Below, in pieces: positions 11,716-24,592 of a stretch of 64,000 nt of DNA. Under the pieces are notes generated by a model. It saw only the letters and a program-made list of their open reading frames with translations. It had not been told where the DNA came from and ran no database searches. Numbering within the stretch: the stretch's first letter is position 1; the number at the start of each line of letters is the position of its first letter. Both the position numbers and the translations under genes were made by a program. This stretch comes from Acanthosoma haemorrhoidale (Eukaryota; Arthropoda; Insecta; Hemiptera; Acanthosomatidae), in assembly GCA_930367205.1 (NCBI GenBank), contig OV884011.1:112397139-112461138 (forward strand), read 5' to 3'.

Positions 11716-13165
11716 AAGAAGAAGTAGATGTTAATTCCCAGATATTGTATAAATAATTTACATAAACAGGTTACCAATAAAAAAGACAATTACTATCAAC
11801 GAACTTGAGAACTTCATATGAGGCCCATTGTCCATTGTATGCTCAGCTTCAATCTGCTCCAATTATCTCTTTATTTATCACAAGACAATTTCATTATCTT
11901 GAAATAGCTTATAAATTTATAACGAAGAAAACATTCAATTATGCGAACATTCTGTAGATAATAAACATCAACCATACATTACCACCTTTTTATTGACGGT
12001 AATGCTTATCCATTAATATCCCAGCGATTCTCACCTGCAAAAAATAAAATTAATAATATTAGTCGGCGCTTGATTAGTTGGTTTTCATTAATTTTAATTA
12101 TTTATTTATAGCTAAATAAGAAAAGGTTAATAATTACAAATTGGTAAATGAATCTGAAATATTAATGGTATAAATAACAACTTTGGCTCAGCTGTTTATG
12201 TTTTAGTTGAAATATACTGAAGTAGGTATGGGTTGAAACATTGAAAAAAATGTCCTCCTCAACTTTATTCTCAGGAGCTGATTAAAATTTAATGTTTGAT
12301 ATCTGAAGAAGCCCCAATAATAAATTCCACGAAAAAATGAATTTTGAGAGCCAACGATAAAAATAAAATATTAATCTGGGAGCTCATGGTCGAGATTTCG
12401 ACTGCGTCGATGAAAGAAAGATATTAGATTTTCATTGAATTTCTTAGTGGACGTCGTTTTGATATTCTACGCCAGACCCCAGTTTAAGAAGGTTACAGAA
12501 TCTTGTTGTCATGTTATCTGTTTACAACACATTATAAATCATTTAATCATTACGGAGAAATTATCAAGCACAGCCCCCAGCAAATTCATCCACTCAAATA
12601 TGGAACTAAAGTATTTATTTATGCCAGAGAATAAGCTTGGAGTCTCTTAAAATACATTATTTTCTTGACCAGTCCAGTCAATCATCAAAAAACCATCCTC
12701 AGTAAATGTCTCGCCATTTAGTCATCACCATAACAACAATTTAGAACAAAATACATCAATTTAGATATTTATATTTATATATTTAACATTGGCAGGATGT
12801 TTTATAAAAACGCAATTTTGAGGCCACCATCACTCAATTACTACCTAAGAGCAGTTAACTGACTCCCTTTAATATTGATGTTGTTTTTTTCAAGTACCAC
12901 GGCTTGGCAGATATAAGAAAATGCAATTTATTTAAATCGGTACTAATAATTTATTAATTAACTATAATTAGACTGATTGTACTTATGTTTAACTAAGGAA
13001 TACAACTGTAAATATAAGCGAAATATACTATGCCCATCATAGATAAATTTGCATAGTAAGTGAAAATCTAAAGAAAAAAAAATCAGGCAATGAGTACGCA
13101 ACCTGGATAGAAAACTTTTCTTCTAAGAAGGAAATTTTCTCAGATAATGTATAAGAGCGGCGGTA
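11716..13165. other. AT-rich non-coding DNA
   Basis: Nothing supportable. AATAAA-type motifs occur, but they are expected by chance at this base composition. Confidence 0.4.
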
Positions 13166-13380
13166 GTGAGGAACCCTGCAGGACGCAGCTCGTTACTCCG
13201 ATCCAGGTCAGCACTTAAGAAAAGTGACCCGGCTCAGTGTGCGGAAGAGTTCAAACCTGGAATGGTGTCTCGTAACCAAAGTACTCGAGCTAACACCCAC
13301 CATCGTCTTTTGAGTGCAAGGCAAATATTTCTTGAGTCAGCTCTATTTCACTGTTGCGAAACCACATGACAGAAGAAGCC
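13166..13380 (-). repeat. GC-richer segment with decayed tRNA-like boxes
   Basis: Read on the minus strand, GTTAGCTCGAGTACTTTGG resembles an A box, and AGGTTTGAACTC about 35 bp later resembles a B box. The segment is GC-richer than its flanks. It may be an old tRNA-derived SINE. No TSD was found. Confidence 0.3.
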
Positions 13381-16220
13381 GGAGGCGAGTTAACGTTTTG
13401 AAATTTTAACTGTTCTGCATACATTTGGAACACTTAAGTTTTCTAGGTAATATATAATATATACAATATATAATTATGTGTATGGTATCAAATTAAATAT
13501 TTCCAATAACCTAATTTATAATAAATATAAATATAATATGTATTTCTGTATAGTTTTTTAAACTATAAAAACTATCCTTAGCCTCGTTTTTGACAGTTTT
13601 TCCAGTGGTTCCGTGTGATGCTCCCAAGATCAAAATAATAATGAAACGTGGAAAAATGTAGGACTAAATTTACATAAACAATCTTAAAACTGGAACAAGC
13701 AAGATTCTATAATGACAACGTAACCATCGAGTGAGAAAATCACACAGTATTGTTTTTATTTTTAAATAGATATCTAAGTGTTTAAATCCTTGTTTAAGTT
13801 GATTGTTTGCTTCAATTATAATCTTTATAGAATTGGTACGTATTTTCATTCATAGAAACGTACTTTCATCAATACTTAGGACTTCATTTTTTGGTGTATT
13901 GTTTCTTTAGCTCTTTCTAAGGGCTCTTTAGCCAAAACCACTTAACTTGTTACTTTTTCACACAGACCTGACAATAAAAAAAATGCTAGTAGATTTAAAG
14001 ATGGCCATGAGGCCTGCACGTTTTTTTTTTGTTTTTTTAAAGCATGTCAACCGCAAGGAGGTCATTGATGCCGAGCTCTAATCTTTAAAGACTGCAGTTA
14101 GTTTATTACACATAAATATCGTAATGGTTATTTTTTGGATCAAATAAAATTTACTTAGTGTTCAAATAATCTGTTCAGGTGCCACAGGTAAGACCTTTTG
14201 CGAACAGCACTTGGTGGGGTTATGATGCGAATAAATCGCAGGTTGTTTAGACATAGGTAGAATTGTTCATGGCTTCGTCAAAGCAACACGCGGTGTACTT
14301 TAAGTGGAAGTTTTACTTGTTTTATTTTAGTGATTTTCAGATATAATATCCTTATATTCCTCCTTTAAAACTCGCATCCTTTCTACCCACTGATTATCAA
14401 AGTGGGAGAACACCCCAGCTCCACAAATGATGCAAGTGCTATGGAGTTTACACAAGATTGTGATGAAGCAAGTCAATAATCAATCTCAAGGGAGCTTGTA
14501 TATTGGCAGAAGAAGGTAATTTGATGGTGAATACCCGAGAAAATAAATTAAATTCAAAGAACATTAGTAATCATAATGATTATTTAACAACTTTAAATGA
14601 TAACAACTCAACTAGCTCTCTAAAGTAAGTCATCACACTAATAAACCATCCATCAATATTACTTAATATGTTATCTTGGTTAAATTAATGAACACAGTGA
14701 CTGAGCCTAACTTATATGATCTGAATCAACAGGCTGAGGATACCTGAAGCTCAAAGCTAGTCAAAGATCCAAATGACCTGAGACAGAGCAAATATTATTT
14801 TTCTAGAAAGGTCTAACTTCCACAACTACCACTACCCAGATAAGAGAATTGCATGCAACCTTATATTGCTCACCTCCAAACCTTGTTTTAAAGTTAGAAA
14901 TATAGCAGGAACTTCATCTCATAACTGATCCCATTTGAAGATGAGCAAGACACGTTTTCTGAAAGAAATTTTTCCATTAATTTTATTTCTAGTACAAATG
15001 TACCATTGTGTAAATATTTTTAGTGTGTGTAGTAATAATGTATTAATTATGAATGCAATGTTTGTATGTCCTAATTGGACTATGTAGCATTTAATAGTAC
15101 ATGCTGCATGGCCTAATTAGGGTATTCAAATTTTGCATGAAAAATCAATACATTATTACTAAACACAATAAAGACCTTCACACAATTATGTATAAATTTC
15201 TACTGGAAATAAAAAAAAATGTCAAAATTGCTTTATGTATAATACACATATAAAAATAAGCAAATTTATGGTAATAAGATGATTATTTACGACCATAATT
15301 TTAAAATTGACCTCATTAGAAATTAAATGGACTCTTCGTGATGATAATTCAGTAATTAAAAGTTATGCAACGGATGTTTTCTCAAAGGTTCAGCAAATCC
15401 TTCAAGCGTGTGGGAAATCTTGATTCCACTTATACTAAACGACTTAAGATTTAGGTCGTTAACGTTTGAAACAATGGGAGATTTCACGGTATGAACAATT
15501 TGGCCTTCTTTGAAAATTAAAATTCGACAAATACAAATATTTTTACATTCAAATTAAAATTTTGTTTTAAACCCGATAAGAGTAAAATAAATAAAATTCA
15601 GTGGCTAATTATGAATAGATATTTTTCAACGAGAAACATTCGTGCAACATAAAACATAACAAGCCAACAGCAATAACACAAATATGTAATGATAATTATT
15701 ATGCAATTGAAAAAAAAAATTAGCTTCCAATGTATCATTAATGTGAAGTTGTAAATATGGTATGAATTTATCTTTTGCTTTTATCACAATTATCTATTTC
15801 GCAAGAGTATTATTGGCAAAACTAATGAAATTTCAATGTAACTCAATAAGAACCATTAATGAACTAGATGGAAGTCCCCCCAAAATCATTCAATCTAATA
15901 TCATACAAGAACTCAGAACAAAACAAATCCTCCAACAAAAACCCGCACTTTTTAGTACAATAGTATTTTGTTAAATCTGATTTGGTTTAATGAAGATTTT
16001 ATTTTTCATGTACATAGAAGAAGAATTAAAAAAAAATAGAAGTAGAATTAAACTACTTACATATCATAATAAAAATCTGATAATTTCAATAAAAAGGAAG
16101 AAATTGGTATCACGCGTAAGCTAAGAAACTCGCCCCCTCCATACCTCATGGACAAAGCCAGTCGTGAAGTGAGGAGCATGGATGTAGCAAACTTGGCTGA
16201 ACAGATAAAAATAGACTATT
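13381..16220. other. AT-rich non-coding DNA
   Basis: No gene or clear repeat recognised over this stretch. A GC-richer 60-bp piece at 16120-16190 has no recognisable content. Confidence 0.4.
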
Positions 16221-16610
16221 GTTTTAGATGAGTTAAATATCCCACATAACCAATTGGTTGAGTAGCCATAGGATTGATATACGGGTATAGTTGTTTTCTG
16301 AGTAAGTTTTTATAATTTTATGACAACTTTTGATGGTTTTAATGGTTACTGGATAGTTTTTAATTTTAATTATTTACTACATACTGTTGTATTTTGAATT
16401 TTAAGAATATTTAATTGTAGTAGAATAGAAGGGCAATTTCGAAATAAGTAACCATTGTTACGTTTAATTTTTATTTCATCATTATTTTTATTTTAATTTT
16501 ATTGTAGGGATAACTGGAGATGACAACTAAGAGCTGTTAAAATCGCTATTACATTAAAGAAGAGCTTATAAGTTGTGGAAAGACAATAAAACTGTTTTAT
16601 AATTATACTT
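16221..16610 (+). mobile_element. Penelope-like end with degenerate hammerhead core, interrupted
   Basis: 16221-16256 (GTTTTAGATGAG to ACCAATTG) and 16510-16610 (GATAACTGGAGATGAC and onward) match, in the opposite orientation, two adjacent pieces at 37.57-37.71 kb. Here about 250 bp separates pieces that are contiguous there. The core at 16514-16542 reads CTGGAGA, a CAACT/AGCTG-type stem, then AAAA in place of GAAA, so it is probably inactive. The shared CAATAAAACTGTTTTATAATT tract marks the outer end. Confidence 0.5.
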
Positions 16611-18459
16611 AAATATCATATCTTCAAACGCCATTAAAAATTTAAAGGTTTTTCAGCTTTTTAGAGATGCAATGGATTATTCGTTCTTATTCAATCCGTG
16701 TAGCTTCGTAAAACGTGACTGCCATACGCTGCACACCTCATTAGGCCCACACACCAACATACTCTCGAGAAGATTCTAATTCTAGCTTGAAGCCTCTCTT
16801 CTAAATGGCAGGTCATAAAAGCCCCCGGGCTCTGAGAAAATGCGCTGTTTAAGATCACTAATTATCTTCAATGTCACAGGTTCAACTACCTGATGTGGTT
16901 GCTTATTTTTTTTATTATGCTGAACCAAAAATTATAAATTTAAAGATAAGAGTGATGGACACAATTAAGCTAAGGTAGTTACTGCCGTTCAAATGATTTT
17001 AATAACAGTTGCAATAACGTTTTGTAATTATGCTCCAATAAAGTTCCAAAACATAAAACACATTCCAAATAAATGTTTAAACTTATAAGTCCAGTTCGAT
17101 CATTATAGTTATTATACACGAAAGCACTCATGTCACTCTAAAATAAATTGTGTGTAGACCAAATATTTATCGCACAAATTCGTTCATGTAATCTTATAAT
17201 TTATGTGCTTTGATAACTTATATCATGAACTGGATATAGGAGAAAAATAATGCCTGTTTTTTTTCAGAATGCATAATTTAGCCTAAATATTATTAAAACA
17301 TAACAAAATATTAATTTGAATTTCTACATTATTTATTAAAATAATCATCAAATTTATTCATCTGAATAATTTATGTATGTTTTAAGTATAAGCATCTTAA
17401 TTTTTTTTCTGTTGAATTGTCACTAGTAAAAAGACATACCTGATGAAAAATATAAGAAAATAATGTAAGATTTTTAGTTAAAACATATAAAAAATTAGCA
17501 ATAAAATCTTCACTCACAAAACTGTTCACAAGAATAATTTAGTAATACTACCTTCAGTTTAAATAGATAAACACATAAAGGTAACTGGTATTATAATTTT
17601 GTTAACAAAAGGGTTGAGAAACCTGTAAACATTGTTGTGTAGTTGGATTAATAAGTACTCTTTTGTGGACAGTGAAAATATTTTATGCTTTTGCGAACGA
17701 ATTTGTACAAAGGATAATGGGATAGCGTACTAAAATTATGTTATTATATTTTTTTATTATTAACACTTAAACTGTTTCTTATGAGGTTTAAAATATTTTT
17801 CACAACATCTAAAGGCACTTCATGTATGATTTCAAGAACAGGATATTAGCAAATACCTGTACAGACAAACGGCTGAAAACATAAGGGTTTCTGGTTTCGA
17901 ATAATCAGCAAAAAAAAAAAAAATTATAGCTACTAGCTAGAGGACACATTTCAGTTCTTAGTTCCGAATTTGTTAACCAGCAGATGTTGGTCATTGATTT
18001 AGGTTGATGTGAATGTGATGGATTTCCATAAAATGTATTTATAGATGACGTTTTGAAATACATTTATGATCATTCTTTCACCAATCTGTACCAATCCGCG
18101 ACAGATACTGTATACCTCACTTATAAAACTCTGCATAACTACATAAAACGCTTGACAGTGATTTCCCATGCATATTCCATGTTTTTAGGTCTTAATGTTC
18201 AAACTGGGGTAGCAGAATATATACGGACATATTTAAAAAAAATATTTTATTGTTATTTAATATTAATTAAAAATTGTACCACCGTAACATTAATAAATTC
18301 CATAGGACTGATAGGTATGCAATATTCTGGATCAGTTGAAACGACTTTAATTTAATTTAAATAATTGATTGATTAATGGGCGTGAAGTATTTGTCTTGAC
18401 GTCTGGACACTAGTAGAACCTATTTGTATAACACAATTTATCTACATAACACAAAATTT
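16611..18459. other. AT-rich non-coding DNA
   Basis: Nothing supportable. A plus-strand frame at 18053-18355 is open for 100 codons, but its codon content is AT-driven and it has no motif. Confidence 0.4.
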
Positions 18460-18880
18460 TCAAAATAAGGCTTTATAGTCTCTCCAAAATATTATTTTAG
18501 TTTTTACATTGACCAATACGTTTCGCCCATTCAGGCATTCTCAGGACTATGCATGATTTAGTATTTTCGAACACTAATCATTCCCATACATCCAACATCA
18601 TGTACAGTATTGTTAGACTGGATGAGAAAATATATTTCCTTCCATAATGACATCATGTAATACAGTGTAGGGATGGGTTGTATAGACTTAGGCCCTAACA
18701 CACATTATGCATATTAGGAGTGTACCGATTCGGTACATGATAGAAGAATGAGAACGATTAGTGTTGAAAATATTGTATCGTTCATGGCCCTCAGGATGTC
18801 TGAATAGGCGAAACATTGAGTTATTTCAAAATAGAGGTTGCTCTTTTTAGAGTGTTGACTTGTTGGAATATTATTAATTC
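18460..18880. mobile_element. Inverted-arm element with a hammerhead-like core in each arm
   Basis: Left arm about 18460-18585 and right arm about 18760-18880 are inverted copies. Both include AATGATTAGTGTT-like and GAAAAT-type blocks and a core. The left core (18521-18544, minus) reads CTGAGAA, GCC/GGC stem, GAAAC. The right core (about 18790-18814, plus) reads CTCAGGA, TGTCTGAATAGGC, GAAAC. The spacer of about 175 bp contains no coding sequence. Opposed ribozyme-like ends fit tandem or inverted Penelope-like copies with internal loss. No reverse transcriptase or GIY-YIG remnant was recognised. Confidence 0.5.
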
Positions 18881-19090
18881 ATCACGGTTGAACGGAAGAG
18901 CTACTGAAATATACAGATGGACACAAGATAAGTCAACGTGAGGGTTTTGAGGTATACTCAAAAACAACTTAAAGAACCCCAGACAGTCGGTGAGTTTGTG
19001 CAGTCATATTTTCTTAATTCAAATTCCTAGAATAGGATATTCGAAATAACTAATCATGAAATATTACCCCCTTAATTGTTGGTATTTTTT

Positions 19091-19101
19091 AACATTGAGC
19101 T
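19091..19101. repeat. TSD of Jockey-A copy (left)
   Basis: AACATTGAGCT, repeated at 19727-19737, brackets the Jockey-A copy at the element's 3' side. Confidence 0.75.
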
Positions 19102-19726
19102 CCGGTTTCAATCAATTTTATTAAGATAAAATTACAATCTGCCTTTTATTAGGCAATGATTAATTGAGATAGATGTCATCATTCATACCATATTTACAAT
19201 TCATCATTCACTCGCTCATTCATACAATATTTACAAACAGCCCAGAGGCCCCCCAAGTCCACAAGGTTGTCACCTCCCTCGCATGCGAAGGAGGAAGCGG
19301 AGTCTTGGGGAGTCCCCCACGCTCCCACGTCAGCCGCGTCACTGGATAAGAGTCAGCGGAGGCTGACCAAGAGCGCGAGAGCCACAGACGCTCAGGACAT
19401 GATTAGAGAAACTGGCCATTGCCAGAACTCCCACTATCACTTAGTTATAGCAGGTCACGAGGCCACTGCCGGTTTAATCTCCGAAGAGGATTATAGGGGT
19501 GAGTGGTGCAGTGCAATGACTGTGCTAGGGAATTAGGGTGGTTGGATAGGTTACTATGGAATTTTATGAACTTGGAAGGGATGAGTTCAAGAATATAGAG
19601 TATATTCAGATCATTGTGAAGGGTTTTGTTGCTGACGTAATAAGGGGCATTTACTATTGTTCTTAGGACTTTTGATTGAAAGGATTGGATGCGCTTGATG
19701 TTCGTCTTTTTTTTTTTTTTTTTAAA
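19102..19726 (-). pseudogene. Jockey-A LINE, 5'-truncated: ORF2 C-terminus plus 3' UTR
   Basis: The best-preserved copy of this family. Minus-strand translation from about 19705 to the stop at 19445-19447 gives NIKRIQSFQSKVLR, then NAPYYVSNKTLHNDL, NHPNSLA and finally LRRLNRQWPRDLL. These are the characteristic C-terminal blocks of Jockey-clade reverse transcriptase ORFs. The 3' UTR ends in the hairpin TTGCCTAATAAAAGGCAGATTG. An 11-bp TSD flanks the insertion. Oddly, an A tract of about 17 lies at the 5' junction on the element's strand (T run 19707-19723), where a 5'-truncated LINE normally has none. The polymerase catalytic domain is absent, so the copy is dead. Confidence 0.85.
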
Positions 19727-19737
19727 AACATTGAGCT
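19727..19737. repeat. TSD of Jockey-A copy (right)
   Basis: AACATTGAGCT, identical to 19091-19101. It is separated from the element body by AAA and the T tract. Confidence 0.75.
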
Positions 19738-19948
19738 AAAGTAAGATATCTATCGAGGATAATGTAACACAGGAAATATAGGCATTGGTGAGTCTGGTTA
19801 TGGTAGAGAGGTCCGCGAGCAATCACCCAACCATGGCTCAGAACAATCCAACCGTCTAAACCCAATCCATTACATCAAACGGATCAATAAATTATAGCAG
19901 ATCAGCCATCTGTTCACATTCCAGTAGATTTGGTTGGGTTTAGGATTG

Positions 19949-20257
19949 TTAACTAACACCTACAACAGCTAAAAGTATAAAATATTGGCAAGGAGGAGTT
20001 GCTCCTAAATCTATACCATAGCATCTTGGTTGGCCCATGCTGTCGGCGTAGTTCGTAAGTGGCAAAACTGGGGAGATCGTCAGTTTGTCGTATGGTCTAC
20101 CATAGCGGCCTTGAAAATATATCTTCATTGCGAAATATTTCTTTGAAACAGGCTTATTCGTGTTTGACTTAGATACAATATCAGGAAGAATGGATACAGA
20201 ATGTACGGGAGAAAAGTTGGGACCTTTTTCCTCAATAAAGAAGTCAAAGCTCACACT
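19949..20257 (-). CDS. Candidate terminal exon, unknown protein
   Basis: The minus strand is open for about 102 residues from a good acceptor (ATTATTTTTGTTTTATCTTCAAG, last base near 20258) to a TAA at 19949. Segments such as SVSFDFFIEEKGPNF and YFQGRYGRPYDKLTI have balanced amino-acid use unlike the surrounding AT-driven frames. An internal ATG follows two codons after the acceptor. No domain is recognised, and there is a hydrophobic C-terminus (YFILLAVVGVS). It may be the last exon of a minus-strand gene whose 3' flank took the Jockey-A insertion. It could also be a chance frame; cDNA would settle it. Confidence 0.35.
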   Translation of the reverse strand, partial: SVSFDFFIEEKGPNFSPVHSVSILPDIVSKSNTNKPVSKKYFAMKIYFQGRYGRPYDKLTISPVLPLTNYADSMGQPRCYGIDLGATPPCQYFILLAVVGVS

Positions 20258-23200
20258 CTTGAAGATAAAACAAAAATAATTTTAATCGTATCCTGAAAAA
20301 TAAAGTTTTTAGGATAAAGGAACAAGCAATATAAATAATGTATTTAATAGGTCCCATACCGGTTTCAATATTTCTTTTATATCAATATTTTACTTATATA
20401 AAATCCTTTTAATTTTTTGAAAAGAGCGAAGTTATTTAGAAAATGAAATTAAATATTGCATACTTTCAAATGATTCAATTCCAATCAATGGCAATACAAA
20501 ACCCCCACCTGAACAACTGGACGACCCCGGAAGAACAGGATTAGGGATACATTAACTTAAATTAAATAGTGTTTTTCTAACGAGGAGGCATTTTGTTATC
20601 AGTAAAAGATACTTACAAAAAAACAACTATTAACAGTTGGATCAAATACTAATATTTTGTCGGTTTGTTAAAACCATTTTATTTTTCGTGGTAATATTAT
20701 TACGATTATAGATACATGAGAAATTGTAATATAATAATTATAACAATACTACGGTATAAGTCCATTATTATTTGTAACTATTAATAATTAACAGCCAAAG
20801 AAAAAATATACTTGATTGATCTGACTCGACACCGGGATTTCCTCATATCAATTCTGGGCTCTCCTACCGATTGAGCAGGACAGCTTCTGCAATCTTCTGC
20901 CGATATTGCACTATACATATTCTGTGGCTCTTAATTATTGATAATTACATTCATAAATATATACATATTTTATAAAGTAAACTATAGTGAGCATGAACAA
21001 GAGTATTTCACTTGACCTAAAGAACCCCCCTCCTATCTGTGCTTGCTCCGATGCCTTGCACATTATAATATAATTGCAAAATGTATTGCAGAATACTATG
21101 GTTAGAATTGTCAGCTGTAAAACCTGCTCATAACCACAAAAGATGCTGCCTGTTATGTCAGTACATGTTTGGCCAATAGGGAAAGAATGTTGCTTGTCGG
21201 TCATGTCTAATGTTAACAGGCACCAGTTGCATACTCATGCATAACTCAACTAATTGAAAGTCAGCTTCCTTGGCATTTGTTACGCCCGTATAGGTCCAAT
21301 TGTACTATTAGCGTTTTGCAGATGGGTGTAAAGTGACCGGAAAACCCTCTTGTTGGTATGAAATATGTTATAAGTACTGATAATGACCTTAGTTTTGTTC
21401 CACTGCGTTGCAACGCATTCATGAGTCGATATATCAACAGTCAAGCCTTAAGCAGTAATATTATGATTTTCTTTTGCTAAGATCAGTGGAGGGGAAAGAT
21501 ACTTTTTCATTTATTTACTTATTTACTTATTTAGGAATACTCTAACTATCCGATACACAACTGTATCCGGATACATAAAACTATGGCGATAAATAAAGGG
21601 TGTTTCTTTTCTAAAGATACATATACCCGTTTATCTTACTTACCCACAAACACCACAATATCAAGAATGGTTGCTATCAATTAATGAGCAAAAATATATA
21701 TATATTTTTTTCTTTTGTTTAAACATTTTGCGTAAATAATGATACTACACGCAAGCGTGTTTGTTTCTTGTTGTCAAAATCATTTCAAAATTTATATCAT
21801 ATGATTTCACATCGAAAGTATTTCTAGATCTTCATTTTACGCCGACGAATCTTTATGTGGCCATCCCCAAGTCCAAATGAAGGATGCACTTGTTTTCCTT
21901 TTTCACTTATTACTCGTAAAAATGTTGATGTAGAGTCCAGCCGCTGTGTTCAGCTCGTATTTTGTTAAATTGCATACATAATAGGTTTGGTCCAACATAG
22001 AATCACGGACTGGTTTCAAACTGGTTTGAGATTATTTACCCATCATTACCGACTTAGCGAGAAGCTTTTGGTTTTAATTATTCATCTAATATGTAAAATA
22101 TATCGAATATGAAGGTTGTAAAATGTAAAATTCAGTCAAATTAATATTTTCTTCCAACAAAAATTAGTATTCGGGGTGCTTTTTAGTCATTAATAATTAA
22201 AAACATTAAAATTAACCGCCACTAATAATTATTTTCAAGGATTATTAACTTTAATGTGAATACTCAATTATTAATAGACAAAATAAAAGTTCTATTTATT
22301 TTACGATTAAAATTTTTAATTGAAGGTGTGAAGAGTAATTAACCATTCATAAGTATTTATTGTTAAGTTATTATTAATTAACCAGTCATAGATTAACCCA
22401 AATTAATTATAAACCTCCTTATTACAGTGAGCGGGAAAAGAGGGGAGAATGACTGCGCTTGTCTCTGGTTCTTAGTCCATACTCCAATCTTCGGAACGTT
22501 TTGACAAACACAAACCGTTTTGAAACCAGGTTTTGAGTGTGTTGGAACAAATGTCTGACAGTTTCAATTTATGGTTCGGACGAGTTACAACGGCCCAACT
22601 GAACTTCGCATGTTTTGATTCTGTTGATTACAAAATTATTATATTGTTTATTTTTATTTAATTCGGACAAAAATGCTAATCCGAAATATGTGGCGCCCTG
22701 GGTCGACCACCCCATCACCCATTGACCCCCCCCCCTGGTACGCTACTGCCCGAAAGCATGAATCTGGCAAACTGTACTAAATAAGCGGTGTGTGCAACTA
22801 AGAAAAGAAAATTCATTACACATATGTTGTTTTTTTTTTAATGGGTTGTACGATTCTTTCTGGGAATAATCATTAAACTTTGCAGACATTGTACCGACAG
22901 GTTGAAACACGTTTTCATAATCTAGCAAGACAATATTGGCAAACTATCTTACGAAAGGAATGGCCAAGATGGTCTATTTAGTAGAGGTCACTTAGATTGT
23001 TCTCTCTAAAATCAGATAAAGATTTCCTATTTCGACAGGGATGTTGTGTAAAAGTATTGTTTTCTCTGCTTATTTATTTGTTTGTTGTCCTACGCTTCAG
23101 CAACTTGTGCCATGTAGCTGAGCGTTACTCATATTACCATAATTTACCGAAACAAAATTTATTTTTCACATGAAAAAAAACAAACTTATCCAGCAGTAGC

Positions 23201-24544
23201 AATTGCTTATTTACAGCTTATATGCAATTCCATACGCAGAAAATGAACTGTGGTCTATTGTTGAATAAAAAACAAACAATTTTCATTTAGCACTCAACAG
23301 CTACATTAAATCTAATTATTTATTTGAGAATTTATACTTCTAATTTTATTTTTTGTGAATTCAAAGAATTTTTACTATTTGTAACTCAACAGTAATAAAA
23401 TATAAACTATTATAACTTATTCTATGATCCCGTCTCCCTGGCATTTATACTGCTGCCCTCTAACTGACGAGTACTGTCGTTCCTTCCTCACTTGCTCCAA
23501 TTTCCTCTGGAACTCTTCTACTCCTAATAACCCCCTTACCAACCGCTTACCAGTTTGGGAACGATTTATTCATTATATTTTTTTTATACCTCTGTTCTTT
23601 TCATTTACATTTGTATTTCATTGTTTGCTAATTATATCCAGATGATAGGCAGGCACCTGCTTTTTTGTTTACTATGGTTTATCTAGGATCTATTTAAAGT
23701 TATTGATTTAATGTTGTGTTTTACTGAATTATTCTTAATTTTTTAGTGTGTATTACTTTACTTCATTGTTATTCATAGGATACTTTGTGCTATTTTTTTT
23801 TATATCTATGTTTACTGTCTCAAACCCAGATGCCCAGAGAGAGAGAGAGAGACGTGATCAAATTGTTAGTATTCATAACACAGATAATTATTCAAGTTTG
23901 CAATGAATGCTACCTGTTTCTAATCATAGGTGAGCATGAGATCTTGAGTTAAGACATGCGAAATGCGGGCATCTCATTTTCTAGGCCTTCAAGTGAATTT
24001 CCAGCCGAGCAACGGGCCAACATTTCCCAACACGGTTGGTTTGTACGAGTGGCTCAAGACCGCAGAGCTCCTGATCACGTAGGAGTTGTATTTTTCATGG
24101 CTGAACAGTTCGCCTAGTTGCAAAATCTTATAAATGTTCCGTTACTGATATGTTACTGTTGCTGACGTACGTACATTAATAATACCTTTTGCTTCGAGAA
24201 TGTTCCACGGTCCAATCTTATATCCATGACTTACATTTATAGCGTTTAGTGCTACAATGTATGAGTTGCAGCTCGTCAGTTCTGCTGAAATATTCCAGAA
24301 ATTTTTTTTCAGGTATGTAGGTCGAAAATGAATTCTAAAATTTTATTTCCGTTATTTACGACTTGTTATTGATTTTGTTATCAATCAATTTTTGTTATGC
24401 AGTCCATGATTATCTTAATGTATCGTAAAAAGAAGGTCCTGACGCTGAAATAACTTCAGCAAAAAAACAGAACTACCAGAGGGAGTATATCGCCTAAAAT
24501 CGAAAAAAACTGTTGTATTGGTTTATATACATAAGATATCTGTG
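20258..24544. other. AT-rich non-coding DNA
   Basis: No supported gene. The longest minus-strand frame beginning with ATG (20935-21204, 89 codons) includes CTDITGSIFCGYEQ but has no recognised family. A short GA run lies at 23838-23852, and a C run at 22726-22735. Confidence 0.4.
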
Positions 24545-24592
24545 GCAGTCGTGAAAAACCTGGTAAGTTGAAACCTGGTTTTTCACGACTGC
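24545..24592. repeat. Perfect 16-bp stem, 16-nt loop hairpin
   Basis: GCAGTCGTGAAAAACC at 24545-24560 is the exact reverse complement of 24577-24592. Pairing continues outward as TGT/ACA after one mismatch. The arms are GC-richer than the context. The 55-nt size is within reach of a short insect microRNA precursor, but it may equally be the ends of a tiny foldback element or a transcription-stop-like structure. Confidence 0.75.

Noticed and set aside
12435..12650. 71-codon plus-strand gene
   Set aside because: AT-driven composition, no motif, no promoter or splice evidence.
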